From assembly GCF_041053105.1 (NCBI RefSeq), contig NZ_CP163444.1:2418001-2482000 (forward strand): a stretch of 64,000 nt of DNA. The letters run 5' to 3'. Both the position numbers and the translations under genes were made by a program. The notes below the pieces were generated by a model. It was not told the origin of the DNA. It saw only the letters and a program-made list of their open reading frames with translations, and did no database searches. Source of the stretch: Streptomyces sp. R44. GTDB lineage: Bacteria > Actinomycetota > Actinomycetes > Streptomycetales > Streptomycetaceae. Of this stretch, positions 16,796-24,486 are shown in pieces (positions within the stretch are counted from its first letter, which is position 1; every line of letters begins with the position of its first letter).

Positions 16796-17793
16796 GAGGC
16801 TGCCCTCGGTACCAGGACGTTCTCGCTGCGCCGGCCGGCGGTGTGGTCGAGGACGTTCTGGACGGTGGTGGCGATGATCTGGCCGACCGCGTCGGTCGTG
16901 TAGTACGCCTGGTGGGAGGTGACCACCACGTTCGGGAAGGTGACGAGGCGGGCCAGGGTGTCGTCCTCGACGACCTCCAGGGACTTGTCGAGGAAGAAGA
17001 GCCCGGCCTCCGCCTCGTACACGTCCAGGCCGACGCCGGTGAAGCGGCCGGAGCGGAGCTCGGTGACGAGGGCCTCGGTGTCGATGAGCCCGCCGCGGCT
17101 GGAGTTCACCAGGATGGCGTCGTCCTTCATGGCCTTGAGGGCGCGGGCGTCGATGAGGTGCCGGGTGGCGGGGAGCAGCGGGACGTGGAGGCTGATGAGG
17201 TCGGACTCGGCGAAGAGCCGTTCCTTCTCGACGTACCTCATGCCGAGTTCGACGCAGGCGGGGTTCTCGGCGATGTCCCAGCCGAGGAGGTTCATGCCGA
17301 GGCCGTGGGCGATCCGGGTGAAGGCCTCGCCGATCTTGCCGGTGCCGAGGACGCCGACGGTACGGCCGCGCAGGTCACGGCCCATCAGTCCGTCGAGCCG
17401 GAAGTCGAAGTCGCGGGTCCGGTTGGAGGCGCGGACGATCCGGCGGTTGACGGCCATGGCGAGGGTCCAGGCGAACTCGGCGACGGAGTACGGCGAGTAG
17501 GACGAGACCCGGGCGACGGTGAGGCCGAGGCGCTCGGCGACCTCCAGGTCGATGTTGTTGAAGCCGGTGGAGCGCTGGGCGATCATCTGGGTCCCGCCGG
17601 CCGCGAGGGTCTGCAGGACCCGGTGGTTCAGGCTGCAGTTGACGCTGGTGGAGACGGTCTCGTAGCCGGCGGCGATGGGGGCGGTGTCCTCGCTGAGGAA
17701 GACGCTCAGGCAGCGGACGTCGTGGTGGCCCTCGAAGGCCTTCTCGATGAGGGGCTTCTCGTCCGCCTGCACGCCGAATGCCAGGATTTCCAC
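16792..17793 (-). CDS. ldhA: D-lactate dehydrogenase-like 2-hydroxyacid dehydrogenase
   Basis: NAD-dependent reduction of pyruvate to D-lactate is the likely reaction. The 333-residue protein has the family length, the NAD motif GVLGTGKIGEAF (about 148-159), and the catalytic triad in order: Arg in NSSRGGLID (about 235), Glu in YEAE (about 263) and His in TSHQAYYT (about 296). STGFNNIDLE near 75-84 and SSYSPYSVAEFAW near 97-109 are typical of LdhA rather than of VanH. It is preceded by a long inverted repeat that may control it. Convergent with trpEG, sharing CTAG. Confidence 0.9.
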   Translation of the reverse strand: MEILAFGVQADEKPLIEKAFEGHHDVRCLSVFLSEDTAPIAAGYETVSTSVNCSLNHRVLQTLAAGGTQMIAQRSTGFNNIDLEVAERLGLTVARVSSYSPYSVAEFAWTLAMAVNRRIVRASNRTRDFDFRLDGLMGRDLRGRTVGVLGTGKIGEAFTRIAHGLGMNLLGWDIAENPACVELGMRYVEKERLFAESDLISLHVPLLPATRHLIDARALKAMKDDAILVNSSRGGLIDTEALVTELRSGRFTGVGLDVYEAEAGLFFLDKSLEVVEDDTLARLVTFPNVVVTSHQAYYTTDAVGQIIATTVQNVLDHTAGRRSENVLVPRAAS

Positions 17794-17807
17794 GGTTTTC
17801 CCCTCAA

Positions 17808-17853
17808 CGTCACGATGGGCCGTATATCCGCGAATATACGGCCCGACGTGACG
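17808..17853. promoter_or_regulatory. 20-bp inverted repeat upstream of ldhA
   Basis: Arms 17808-17827 (CGTCACGATGGGCCGTATAT) and 17834-17853 match at 18 of 20 positions, with a 6-base spacer CCGCGA. It lies 14 bases upstream of the ldhA start and 10 bases past the response-regulator stop, so it could be an operator, a terminator, or both. The A/T-rich GTATAT/ATATAC centre is more like an operator than the all-GC terminators elsewhere here. Confidence 0.6.
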
Positions 17854-17863
17854 CCCGGCCGCC

Positions 17864-18535
17864 TCAGGCGTCGTCGAGGCCGCGCTCGATGGCGTACCGG
17901 ACGAGCTCCACCCGGTTGTGCAGCTGGAGCTTGCCCAGGGTGTTCTGGACGTGGTTCTGCACCGTGCGGTGCGAGATGACCAGGCGCTCGGCGATCTGCT
18001 TGTAGCTGAGGCCCTTCGCGACCAGCCGCAGGACCTCGGTCTCGCGCTCGGTGAGCTGCGGGGCCTTCGGCTCGTCGGCGCCGGCCGCCGGGGCGGGCTC
18101 GGAGGCCAGGCGGCGGTACTCGCCGAGGACCAGGCCGGCCAGGCCCGGGGTGAAGACGGGGTCGCCTGCGGCCGTGCGGCGCACCGCGTCGGTCAGCTCC
18201 TCCGTACTGGCCGACTTGAGGAGGTAGCCGGTGGCGCCGGACTTGACCGCCTCCAGGACGTCGGCGTGCTCGCCGCTGGCCGAGAGGACGAGGACGCGCA
18301 GCTCGGGCCGGCCGCCGACGAGCTCCTTGCAGACCTGGACGCCCGGCTTGACCGGCAGGTTCAGGTCCAGGACGAGGACGTCGGGGCCGGCCGCGACGGC
18401 GCGGCGCACGGCCTGCTCGCCGTCGCCGGCGGTGGCGACCACGTCGAAGCCCGCCTCGGCGAGGTCGCGGGCGACCGCGTCCCGCCACATCGGATGGTCG
18501 TCGACGACCATCACCTTGATCCGCTGCTCGCTCAC
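17864..18535 (-). CDS. NarL/LuxR-type response regulator (MacR-like)
   Basis: A 223-residue two-domain regulator. The receiver part has the acidic pair in MVVDDHP (9-15), phosphoacceptor D57 in VLVLDLNLP and K107 in YLLKSAS. The LuxR helix-turn-helix occupies about 160-220 (LTERETEVLRLVAKGLSYKQIAERLVISHRTVQNHVQ). It begins with GTG overlapping the kinase stop, so the two are coupled. From memory the locus position and sequence resemble Streptomyces MacR, a regulator of membrane-protein and developmental genes; this identity is inferred. Confidence 0.92.
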   Translation of the reverse strand: MSEQRIKVMVVDDHPMWRDAVARDLAEAGFDVVATAGDGEQAVRRAVAAGPDVLVLDLNLPVKPGVQVCKELVGGRPELRVLVLSASGEHADVLEAVKSGATGYLLKSASTEELTDAVRRTAAGDPVFTPGLAGLVLGEYRRLASEPAPAAGADEPKAPQLTERETEVLRLVAKGLSYKQIAERLVISHRTVQNHVQNTLGKLQLHNRVELVRYAIERGLDDA

Positions 18536-19752
18536 TTCTCCCCTGCCTTCCCCCGTGGAACCTTCAACTCGACTTCCGTGCCCTGCCCCGGGACCGAGAT
18601 CAGCTCGGCCGATCCGCCCAGGTCCCGCAGTCTCCCCCGGATGGACAGGGCGACGCCCATCCGGCCCTCGCCCCAGGCCTCCGCGAGGCGGCCCTCCGGG
18701 ATGCCGGGGCCGTCGTCCCGGACGGTGACGATCACCTCGTCCGTCCAGTCCTCGATCAGGATCCACGCGTGCGCGTCCTCCCCGGCGTGCACCCGGACGT
18801 TGTCCAGGGCGGCGCCGACGGCGTTGGCCAGCTCTCGGGCGGCGGGCGGCGGCAGCAGGACCGGGGCGCCCGGCTCGGAGAGGGTGACCTTGGCCCCGGC
18901 GCGCGGGGCGAGCAGGAGGCGGAGGTCGACGGGCGCGTCGCCCGCGCCATAAGGGGGGTCGTCGTCGACCTCGACGACCCGGACGAAGGCGCCCTCGGAC
19001 TCGTCCTCCGAGACGAGACTGGGCCGGGTGAGCCCGCCCGCGACGAGGGTGCGGAGGGCCACCTCCTGCTCCCCCGCCATCCTGGCGATCTCGGCGGCCT
19101 CGCCTCCCATCGCCATGCCGCGCCGCTTCACCATCGCGAGGACCTGGAGGACGCTGTCGTGGATGTCGCGGGCCAGCCGCTCCCGCTCCCGGGTCGCGGC
19201 CTCGATCTCCAGGGCGCGGGCGAGGGTGCGCTCGGAGGCGCGGGCGACCTCGACGACGTAGCCGATGGCGATGGAGGCGACCCAGACGAGGAGCACGTTG
19301 TGGAAGGTGTCCTGGCTGGGATGGCCGCGCTCGATGATGTTGGCGACGGCGACCAGCGAGGAGGCGACGCCGGCCCAGCGCCAGCCGCCCTTGATCGCGA
19401 AGGCGAGGACGGAGCCGGCGGTCCATATCGACGGCAGGGTGGGGCCGTCGGACGACTGGGCCTGGGCGTCGACGAGCGGGGTGAGGAGGATGCCGGTGAG
19501 GGCGACGGCGAGGTCGGCGACGAGGAAGCGCTTGGTGCAGCTCGCCGCGTTCGCCACCTTGGGGAGGGTGGCGAGGGTCCAGACGCACAGCACCGCCAGA
19601 TAGGCGACGGCGATCCAGGGCCGCTCGTACCGCTCCCGGCCGAACACGAAGATCAGCACCGCGTAGGCCATCGTCAGGACGCGGTAGCCGGTCAGCGCCC
19701 GCCACAGCGGCTGCTCGACCGACATGCGCACGACACGCTCGCGCTTGGCCAT
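18532..19752 (-). CDS. Membrane sensor histidine kinase (MacS-like)
   Basis: A 406-residue NarX/DesK-class kinase. Start is the ATG of MAKRERVVRMSVEQP with GGGGGAG ahead; longer frames add only an Arg/Pro-rich run. Five or six hydrophobic helices lie between about 20 and 170, with little loop sequence, so the signal is probably sensed in the membrane. The HisKA_3 box ERLARDIHDSVLQVL has phosphorylatable H198. The ATPase domain ends with DDGPGIPEGRL and GMGVALSIRGRL-like glycine-rich segments. It is co-translated with the response regulator (4-bp overlap). Confidence 0.9.
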   Translation of the reverse strand: MAKRERVVRMSVEQPLWRALTGYRVLTMAYAVLIFVFGRERYERPWIAVAYLAVLCVWTLATLPKVANAASCTKRFLVADLAVALTGILLTPLVDAQAQSSDGPTLPSIWTAGSVLAFAIKGGWRWAGVASSLVAVANIIERGHPSQDTFHNVLLVWVASIAIGYVVEVARASERTLARALEIEAATRERERLARDIHDSVLQVLAMVKRRGMAMGGEAAEIARMAGEQEVALRTLVAGGLTRPSLVSEDESEGAFVRVVEVDDDPPYGAGDAPVDLRLLLAPRAGAKVTLSEPGAPVLLPPPAARELANAVGAALDNVRVHAGEDAHAWILIEDWTDEVIVTVRDDGPGIPEGRLAEAWGEGRMGVALSIRGRLRDLGGSAELISVPGQGTEVELKVPRGKAGEK

Positions 19753-19786
19753 CTCCCCCACCCCCCCGAAAACCCCTCGCGGGGAC

Positions 19787-20533
19787 TTACGCGCCGGACT
19801 CTTCGCGAGCGGCGATCTCGGCCTTGACGGCCTCCTTGGCCGCCTTCTCCGCATCCGCGATCTGCCGCTTGGCGGCGGTCGCGTAGATGTCGACGTACTC
19901 CTGGCCGGACAGCTTCATGATCTCGTACATGACCTCGTCGGTCACCGAACGGAGGATGAAGCGGTCCCCCTCCATGCCCTGGTAGCGGGTGAAGTCCAGC
20001 GGCTTGCCGATACGGATCCCCGGGCGCATCAGCTTGGGGACGACCTTGCCGGGCGGCTGGATCTTCTCGGTGTCGATCATGGCGACCGGGATCACGGGCG
20101 CGCCGGTGGCCAGCGCCACGCGCGCGAGTCCGCCGGGCTTGCCCCGGTAGAGACGGCCGTCGGGCGAGCGGGTGCCCTCGGGGTAGATCCCGAAGAGCCC
20201 GCCGCCCTCGATGACCTCGATGCCGGCCTTGATGGCCGCCTCGCCCGCGCCGCGGGCACCCGAACGGTCCACCGGGAGCTGGCCGACGCCCTTGAAGAAG
20301 GCGGCGGTGAGCTTGCCCTTCACACCGGGGGTGGTGAAGTACTCGGCCTTGGCGATGAAGGTGACCTTGCGGTCCAGGACGGCGGGCAGGAAGAAGGAGT
20401 CCGAGAAGGACAGGTGGTTGCTCGCGAGGATCGCGGGTCCCTCGGCGGGGATGTTCTCCAGACCCTCCACCCAGGGCCGGAAGGCAAGCTTCAGGGACCC
20501 TCCGATGGAGAACTTCATTGCGCCGTAGATCAA
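19787..20533 (-). CDS. 1-acyl-sn-glycerol-3-phosphate acyltransferase (PlsC family)
   Basis: Adds the second acyl chain to lysophosphatidate in phospholipid synthesis, or acts on a related lipid. The 248 residues contain the HX4D catalytic motif NHLSFSD (H40, D45), the substrate-binding FGIYPEGTRSPDG (118-122 as PEGTR) and VIPVAMIDT. I choose the TTG start (MIYGAMKFSIGG) because GGAAGG stands 9 bases before it; the internal ATG five codons later lacks a ribosome-binding site. The C-terminus is a charged Ala/Lys/Glu helix. In mycobacteria a PlsC-like gene (Rv2182c, from memory) sits in the equivalent neighbourhood. Confidence 0.9.
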   Translation of the reverse strand: MIYGAMKFSIGGSLKLAFRPWVEGLENIPAEGPAILASNHLSFSDSFFLPAVLDRKVTFIAKAEYFTTPGVKGKLTAAFFKGVGQLPVDRSGARGAGEAAIKAGIEVIEGGGLFGIYPEGTRSPDGRLYRGKPGGLARVALATGAPVIPVAMIDTEKIQPPGKVVPKLMRPGIRIGKPLDFTRYQGMEGDRFILRSVTDEVMYEIMKLSGQEYVDIYATAAKRQIADAEKAAKEAVKAEIAAREESGA

Positions 20534-20707
20534 CTCGCCAAGCCTTCCGTGTGCCGTCGCCACGACTTTATCCCGTACCGGCGCACGGCCCCCGCTACGG
20601 CCCTGGTCGGTGTCGGTCCGGTCGCGTACCGTGAAGGTCCTTCCCCATTTGCCGTCGCTCCGGCGCACCCCGAGAACGCCGGAGTCGCAACCGAACAGGA
20701 GACCCCG

Positions 20708-21490
20708 GTGCCGGTCCTTCCCGGAGCCGAGCCGTACCGCCATGAAGGCGGAGAGGTCGGCGTCCTTCTCTGTCACGGATTCACCGGTTCCCCGCAGTCG
20801 ATGCGCCCGTGGGCCGAGTACCTGGCCGAGCGCGGCCTGTCGGTGTCGGTGCCGCTGCTGCCCGGTCACGGCACCCGCTGGCAGGACATGCAGCTCACCA
20901 CCTGGCACGACTGGTACGCGGAGGCGGACCGGGCCCTGCGCGAGCTCCTGGAGCGCTGCAGGACCGTCTTCGTCTTCGGCCTCTCCATGGGCGGGGCCCT
21001 CACGCTGCGGCTCGCCGCCCAGCACGGTGACGCGGTGCGGGGCATCGTCCTCGTCAACCCGGGCAACAAGGTGCACGGCCTCGCCGCGCACGCCCTGCCG
21101 GTCGTCCGGCACCTGGTCCCCTCCACGAAGGGCATCGCCAGCGACATCGCCAAGGAGGGCGTGACCGAGGTCGGCTACGACCGGGTGCCGCTGCACGCCG
21201 CGCACTCCCTGCGCCGCCTCTTCCAGACGGTGGACGGGGAGCTTCCGCAGGTCACCCAGCCGGTAGTACTGCTCCACAGCCCCCAGGACCACGTCGTGCC
21301 GCCCGCCGACTCGGCCCGGATCCTCTCCCGCATCTCCTCGACGGACGTGAAGGAGGTCCTGCTGGAACAGAGCTACCACGTGGCGACGTTGGACCATGAC
21401 GCGGAGCGGATCTTCGACGAGAGCCTGGCCTTCGTCGAGCGTCTGGCCCCGGATCTGGTCGACGGGAAGGGGAGCAGGAGCGGTGGCTGA
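20708..21490 (+). CDS. Alpha/beta hydrolase, carboxylesterase/monoglyceride-lipase type
   Basis: The 260-residue enzyme shows HGFTG (23-27, oxyanion loop), nucleophile S93 in GLSMGG, D194 in HSPQDHVVP and H224 in SYHVATLDHD, a complete triad. This is close to EstA-type carboxylesterases and bacterial monoacylglycerol lipases. The GTG start follows AGGAG by 6 bases. It is divergent from the acyltransferase gene and overlaps the next membrane-protein gene by 8 bases. Context suggests lipid turnover; the natural ester is unknown. Confidence 0.9.
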   Translation: MPVLPGAEPYRHEGGEVGVLLCHGFTGSPQSMRPWAEYLAERGLSVSVPLLPGHGTRWQDMQLTTWHDWYAEADRALRELLERCRTVFVFGLSMGGALTLRLAAQHGDAVRGIVLVNPGNKVHGLAAHALPVVRHLVPSTKGIASDIAKEGVTEVGYDRVPLHAAHSLRRLFQTVDGELPQVTQPVVLLHSPQDHVVPPADSARILSRISSTDVKEVLLEQSYHVATLDHDAERIFDESLAFVERLAPDLVDGKGSRSGG

Positions 21491-22121
21491 GCAGCAGGAC
21501 GGCCCGGAGCGGGAGCCGCAGCCCATCGACGAGGAGGCGGCCTGGGCCGCGATCGTCGCCGGGTACGGCGAGGAGCCCGCGGACCCTCCGGGGACGAAGC
21601 CGTTCCGGACCGTCGAGAACCTGTCGCTGCCCGAGCCCGAGGAGACGGACGGGCCCGACGAGGAGGTCCGGCCCGTGAAGGGCACGACCTGGAAGCCGCG
21701 GCCGAAGCCCGCGCCCGAGGACCCCGAGGCGGACGAGGACCCGGAGGCGGGCCCGGAGCGGCCGGCGCTCGGCAGCTCGATCGTGTTCGCTCCCGGGGTG
21801 CGGAGCGGCGGCCCCCGGGACTACTCCCCGGCCGAGCCGGACGAGGAGGCGGGCGGCGCCGACGAGGGCCACTTCGTCCCGCCGGAGCCGCCGCCGCTGC
21901 CCGAGGCCGACACGACGACCAAGTTCGCCTGGCTCGCGGTCGTCGGCGGCCCCGTCCTGATGCTGCTGGCCGTCCTCCTCCAGTGGGACATGACCTGGTG
22001 GCTGACGACGCTCTGCGTGGGCGGCTTCCTGGGCGGCTTCGCGACCCTGGTGGCCCGCATGAAGCACGACGACGACGATGACGACGGCTTCGACGACCCG
22101 GGGCGCGGGGCTGTGGTGTAG
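21483..22121 (+). CDS. Conserved two-helix membrane protein with acidic/proline-rich N-terminus
   Basis: Unrecognised function. The 212-residue product (GTG start, VAEQQDGPEREP) begins with about 140 residues rich in Glu, Pro, Asp and Gly that are probably disordered and cytoplasmic. Two closely spaced transmembrane helices follow (FAWLAVVGGPVLMLLAVLLQW and WLTTLCVGGFLGGFATLVA, about 155-195), with a run of six aspartates after MKHD near the C-terminus. Translation is coupled to the esterase gene by an 8-base overlap, so the two may work together. Confidence 0.82.
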   Translation: MAEQQDGPEREPQPIDEEAAWAAIVAGYGEEPADPPGTKPFRTVENLSLPEPEETDGPDEEVRPVKGTTWKPRPKPAPEDPEADEDPEAGPERPALGSSIVFAPGVRSGGPRDYSPAEPDEEAGGADEGHFVPPEPPPLPEADTTTKFAWLAVVGGPVLMLLAVLLQWDMTWWLTTLCVGGFLGGFATLVARMKHDDDDDDGFDDPGRGAVV

Positions 22122-22133
22122 GGGGCGCGCCCC

Positions 22134-22877
22134 CTACGAGGCGGGGACCCGGACCGCCGCAAGGACCGGGAGGTGGTCGGTGGCGGCCCGTAGGTCCGCC
22201 GGGTTCAGGTCCGTCGGGACTCCGCAGCCGAGGAACTCGACTCCCGGGGTCGCCAGGATCGCGTCGATGCGCTGGTGCGGGTCGGCCGGGGTCGAGGTGT
22301 GTTCGCCGCCCCAGGGGCTGACCGCCCAGCCGTCCTGGAGCTCCTTCGTGAGCCGGGTGAAGGCGGGGCCTCCGGGGCGTTCGTTCAGGTCGCCGGCGAC
22401 GAGGGCGTGCGGGGTGCCGAGGGCGGCGACCCGGTCGAGGACGATCCCGGCCTGGGCGTAGCGCTCCTCCTTCCGCAGGCTCAGATGGCAGCTGACGAGA
22501 CCGAGCCTGGCGCCGGCGAAGCGGACGACGGCGGTCGCGAGGCCGCGCCGGTGCAGGCCGGGCGTCAGGGGCAGCAGGACGTCCTCCGTGCGCTCCACGG
22601 TGGCCCGCAGGGAGCAGAGCAGAAGCGGTCCGGCCGCTGTGGCGCCGCCGCTCAGGACGACGAGCTCGCTCTTGGCGGCGAGCCGGGCGGCGTGTTTGCG
22701 CCAGCGGAAGAAGCGCGGGGCCTCCTGGACGAAGACGAGGTCCGGCGCGCAGGCGCGGATCACCCGGGCGAGGGCGTCCTCGTCGTCGCGCATCGAACGG
22801 ACGTTGTAGCTCAGGACCCGGAGGACGGCCGAACCGTCGCTCTCGGTACGGGAGTTGGGCAGCTCACTGATCGCCAT
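22134..22877 (-). CDS. Endonuclease/exonuclease/phosphatase family protein
   Basis: A 247-residue DNase I-like fold. Motifs in order are LRVLSYNVRSM (metal Asn), LVFVQEAPRFF (metal Glu), SCHLSL, LVAGDLNERPGG (catalytic D-x-N) and the final ATDHLPVLAAVRV (D-H pair). The fold serves nucleases, sphingomyelinases and inositol phosphatases; no signal peptide is seen and the substrate is open. I use the ATG of MAISELPNS because an ATG four codons upstream is inside the arm of the 19-bp inverted repeat at 22887-22940. Confidence 0.82.
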   Translation of the reverse strand: MAISELPNSRTESDGSAVLRVLSYNVRSMRDDEDALARVIRACAPDLVFVQEAPRFFRWRKHAARLAAKSELVVLSGGATAAGPLLLCSLRATVERTEDVLLPLTPGLHRRGLATAVVRFAGARLGLVSCHLSLRKEERYAQAGIVLDRVAALGTPHALVAGDLNERPGGPAFTRLTKELQDGWAVSPWGGEHTSTPADPHQRIDAILATPGVEFLGCGVPTDLNPADLRAATDHLPVLAAVRVPAS

Positions 22878-22886
22878 GACGGTCAA

Positions 22887-22940
22887 CATACGACGACCGC
22901 CCGCCGGGTCCGAGAGGACGCGGCGGGCGGTCGTCGTATG
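22887..22940 (-). terminator. 19-bp perfect inverted repeat after glkA
   Basis: Arms 22887-22905 and 22922-22940 (GGCGGGCGGTCGTCGTATG) are perfectly complementary around a 16-base loop. It starts 15 bases past the glkA stop and ends within 10 bases of the phosphatase-family start. Termination of glkA is likely; the closeness to the next start means it could also affect that gene. Confidence 0.7.
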
Positions 22941-22954
22941 CCGTGGTGCGAGGG

Positions 22955-23896
22955 TCAGCCCTGACGGGCGAGGTCCGCCGCGCCGACCAGGCCGGCCTTG
23001 TTGCCGAGCTGGGCGGCGAGGACCTGCGCGTGCGGGCGCCACTGGCCGCCGATCAGCCAGCGCCGGAAGGACTTGCGGATCGGGTCGAGGACGAGGTCGC
23101 CCTCGTCCGAGACGCCGCCCCCGACGATGAACGCCGAGGGGTCGAAGAGCGAGGCCAGGTCGGCGAGACCGGCGCCCGCCCAACGGGCCAGCTCACGGAA
23201 GGAGTCGACGGCCACCGGGTCGCCGGCGCGGGCGGCCTGGCTGACGTGCTTGCCCTCGATGCCCTCCGGGGTGCCGTCGCCGAGGCCGAGGAGGATCTCC
23301 GCGCGCTCCGGGGTGGCGTTGGCGCGCTGCTTGGCGTACCGGACGAGCGCCCGCCCGGAGGCGTACTGCTCCCAGCAGCCCTGGCTGCCGCAGCCGCACA
23401 GCAGACCGTCCGGGACGACCCGGATGTGGCCGAACTCGGCGGCGACGCCGAAGCGTCCGCGGCGCAGCTTGTTGCCGATGATGATGCCGCCGCCGAGGCC
23501 GGTGCCGAGGGTGATGCAGATGACGTCCTCGTGGCCCTTGCCGGCGCCGAACTTGTACTCGCCCCAGGCCGCCGCGTTGGCGTCGTTCTCGACGACGACG
23601 GGGAGGCCCACCCGCTGCTCGACCTTGTCCTTGAGCGGCTCGTGCCGCCAGTCGATGTTCGGCGCGAAGAGGACGGTGGCGCGCTTGTCGTCGACGTAGC
23701 CCGCGGCTCCGATGCCGACGGCCTCGATCTGGTACCCCTTGCCGGCCTCGGAGACCGCGGCGCAGATGGCGTCGACGATGCCCTCGGGGGTCGGCGGGGT
23801 GGGCACGGTGTGGGTGTCGAGGATGTTGCCCTCCTCGTCGACCACGCCGGCCGCGATCTTCGTGCCGCCGATGTCGACGCCGATGGTGAGTCCCAT
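22955..23896 (-). CDS. glkA: Glucokinase (ROK family)
   Basis: Phosphorylates glucose with ATP; in Streptomyces GlkA also mediates carbon catabolite repression. The 313 residues contain the phosphate loop GVDIGGTKIAAG (6-17), catalytic D105 in VENDANAAAWGE, and the ROK zinc site H157, C167, C169 and C174 (GHIRVVPDGLLCGCGSQGCWEQ). ATG of MGLTIGVDIGG is preceded by GAGGGACAC. There is no DNA-binding extension, so it is an enzyme and not a ROK repressor. Gene position agrees with what I recall for glkA in Streptomyces coelicolor. Confidence 0.96.
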   Translation of the reverse strand: MGLTIGVDIGGTKIAAGVVDEEGNILDTHTVPTPPTPEGIVDAICAAVSEAGKGYQIEAVGIGAAGYVDDKRATVLFAPNIDWRHEPLKDKVEQRVGLPVVVENDANAAAWGEYKFGAGKGHEDVICITLGTGLGGGIIIGNKLRRGRFGVAAEFGHIRVVPDGLLCGCGSQGCWEQYASGRALVRYAKQRANATPERAEILLGLGDGTPEGIEGKHVSQAARAGDPVAVDSFRELARWAGAGLADLASLFDPSAFIVGGGVSDEGDLVLDPIRKSFRRWLIGGQWRPHAQVLAAQLGNKAGLVGAADLARQG

Positions 23897-23962
23897 GTGT
23901 CCCTCAGTTTTCGGTCGAGCCCCGCTAAGGCCCACCGTACCCGAGCGGGGGTGGCCCGCCGA

Positions 23963-24442
23963 TCAGTCGAGGTCGATGTGCTGGCCGGTTCCGGGCCCCT
24001 CGTCGCCCTTGCGGTCGTCCTTGCGGTCGCCCTCCGGCGGCGTGTCCGCGTCGCGGCGCGGATCGTCGGCGTCGGGTACGGAGCCGCCGCGCGTCCAGCG
24101 GCTCTCGTGGCCCTCGACGGCGGAGCGGTAGGCGGCGAGCAGCTCGCTGCCGGCGGCGGCGAGGTGGTCGAAGACCTGCGGGTTGCGCTCGATGACGGGC
24201 TCGACGACGGCCTTCGCCTGGTTGACGAGCTGCTGCACGGTCTCCACGGCGGTCTGCGCGGCCTGTCCGCCGAGGAGCGGGCTCCCGAGGCCGCCGGAGA
24301 CCTTGTCGGCCACGGCCTCGAAGAGCTTGCGGAACTCCTCCGCGGGCGAGCCGGGCTCGGCCGCGCGCTGCGCCCGGCGGCGGGCCTTCTCCGCCTCCAG
24401 GTCCTCGGCACAGGCCTTGGCCCAGGCGTCCGAATCGCTCAT
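23963..24442 (-). CDS. DUF5304-type conserved actinobacterial protein
   Basis: The 159 residues start MSDSDAWAKACAEDLEAEKARRR, a charged helix, followed by a helical core about 30-110 (EEFRKLFEAVADKV, AQTAVETVQQLVNQAKAVVEPV, NPQVFDHLAAAGSELLAAYRSAVEG). The tail (about 115-159) is Asp/Gly/Lys-rich and disordered. No enzyme motif or membrane segment. It is between glkA and the ArsA-like gene, in the same direction. In mycobacteria a small protein (Rv2183c, from memory) sits beside the ArsA-like gene, suggesting a joint role. Function unknown. Confidence 0.8.
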   Translation of the reverse strand: MSDSDAWAKACAEDLEAEKARRRAQRAAEPGSPAEEFRKLFEAVADKVSGGLGSPLLGGQAAQTAVETVQQLVNQAKAVVEPVIERNPQVFDHLAAAGSELLAAYRSAVEGHESRWTRGGSVPDADDPRRDADTPPEGDRKDDRKGDEGPGTGQHIDLD

Positions 24443-24486
24443 GGCGTACTCCTCAGTGGCTGCGTACTTCGACGGTACACGCCGTC

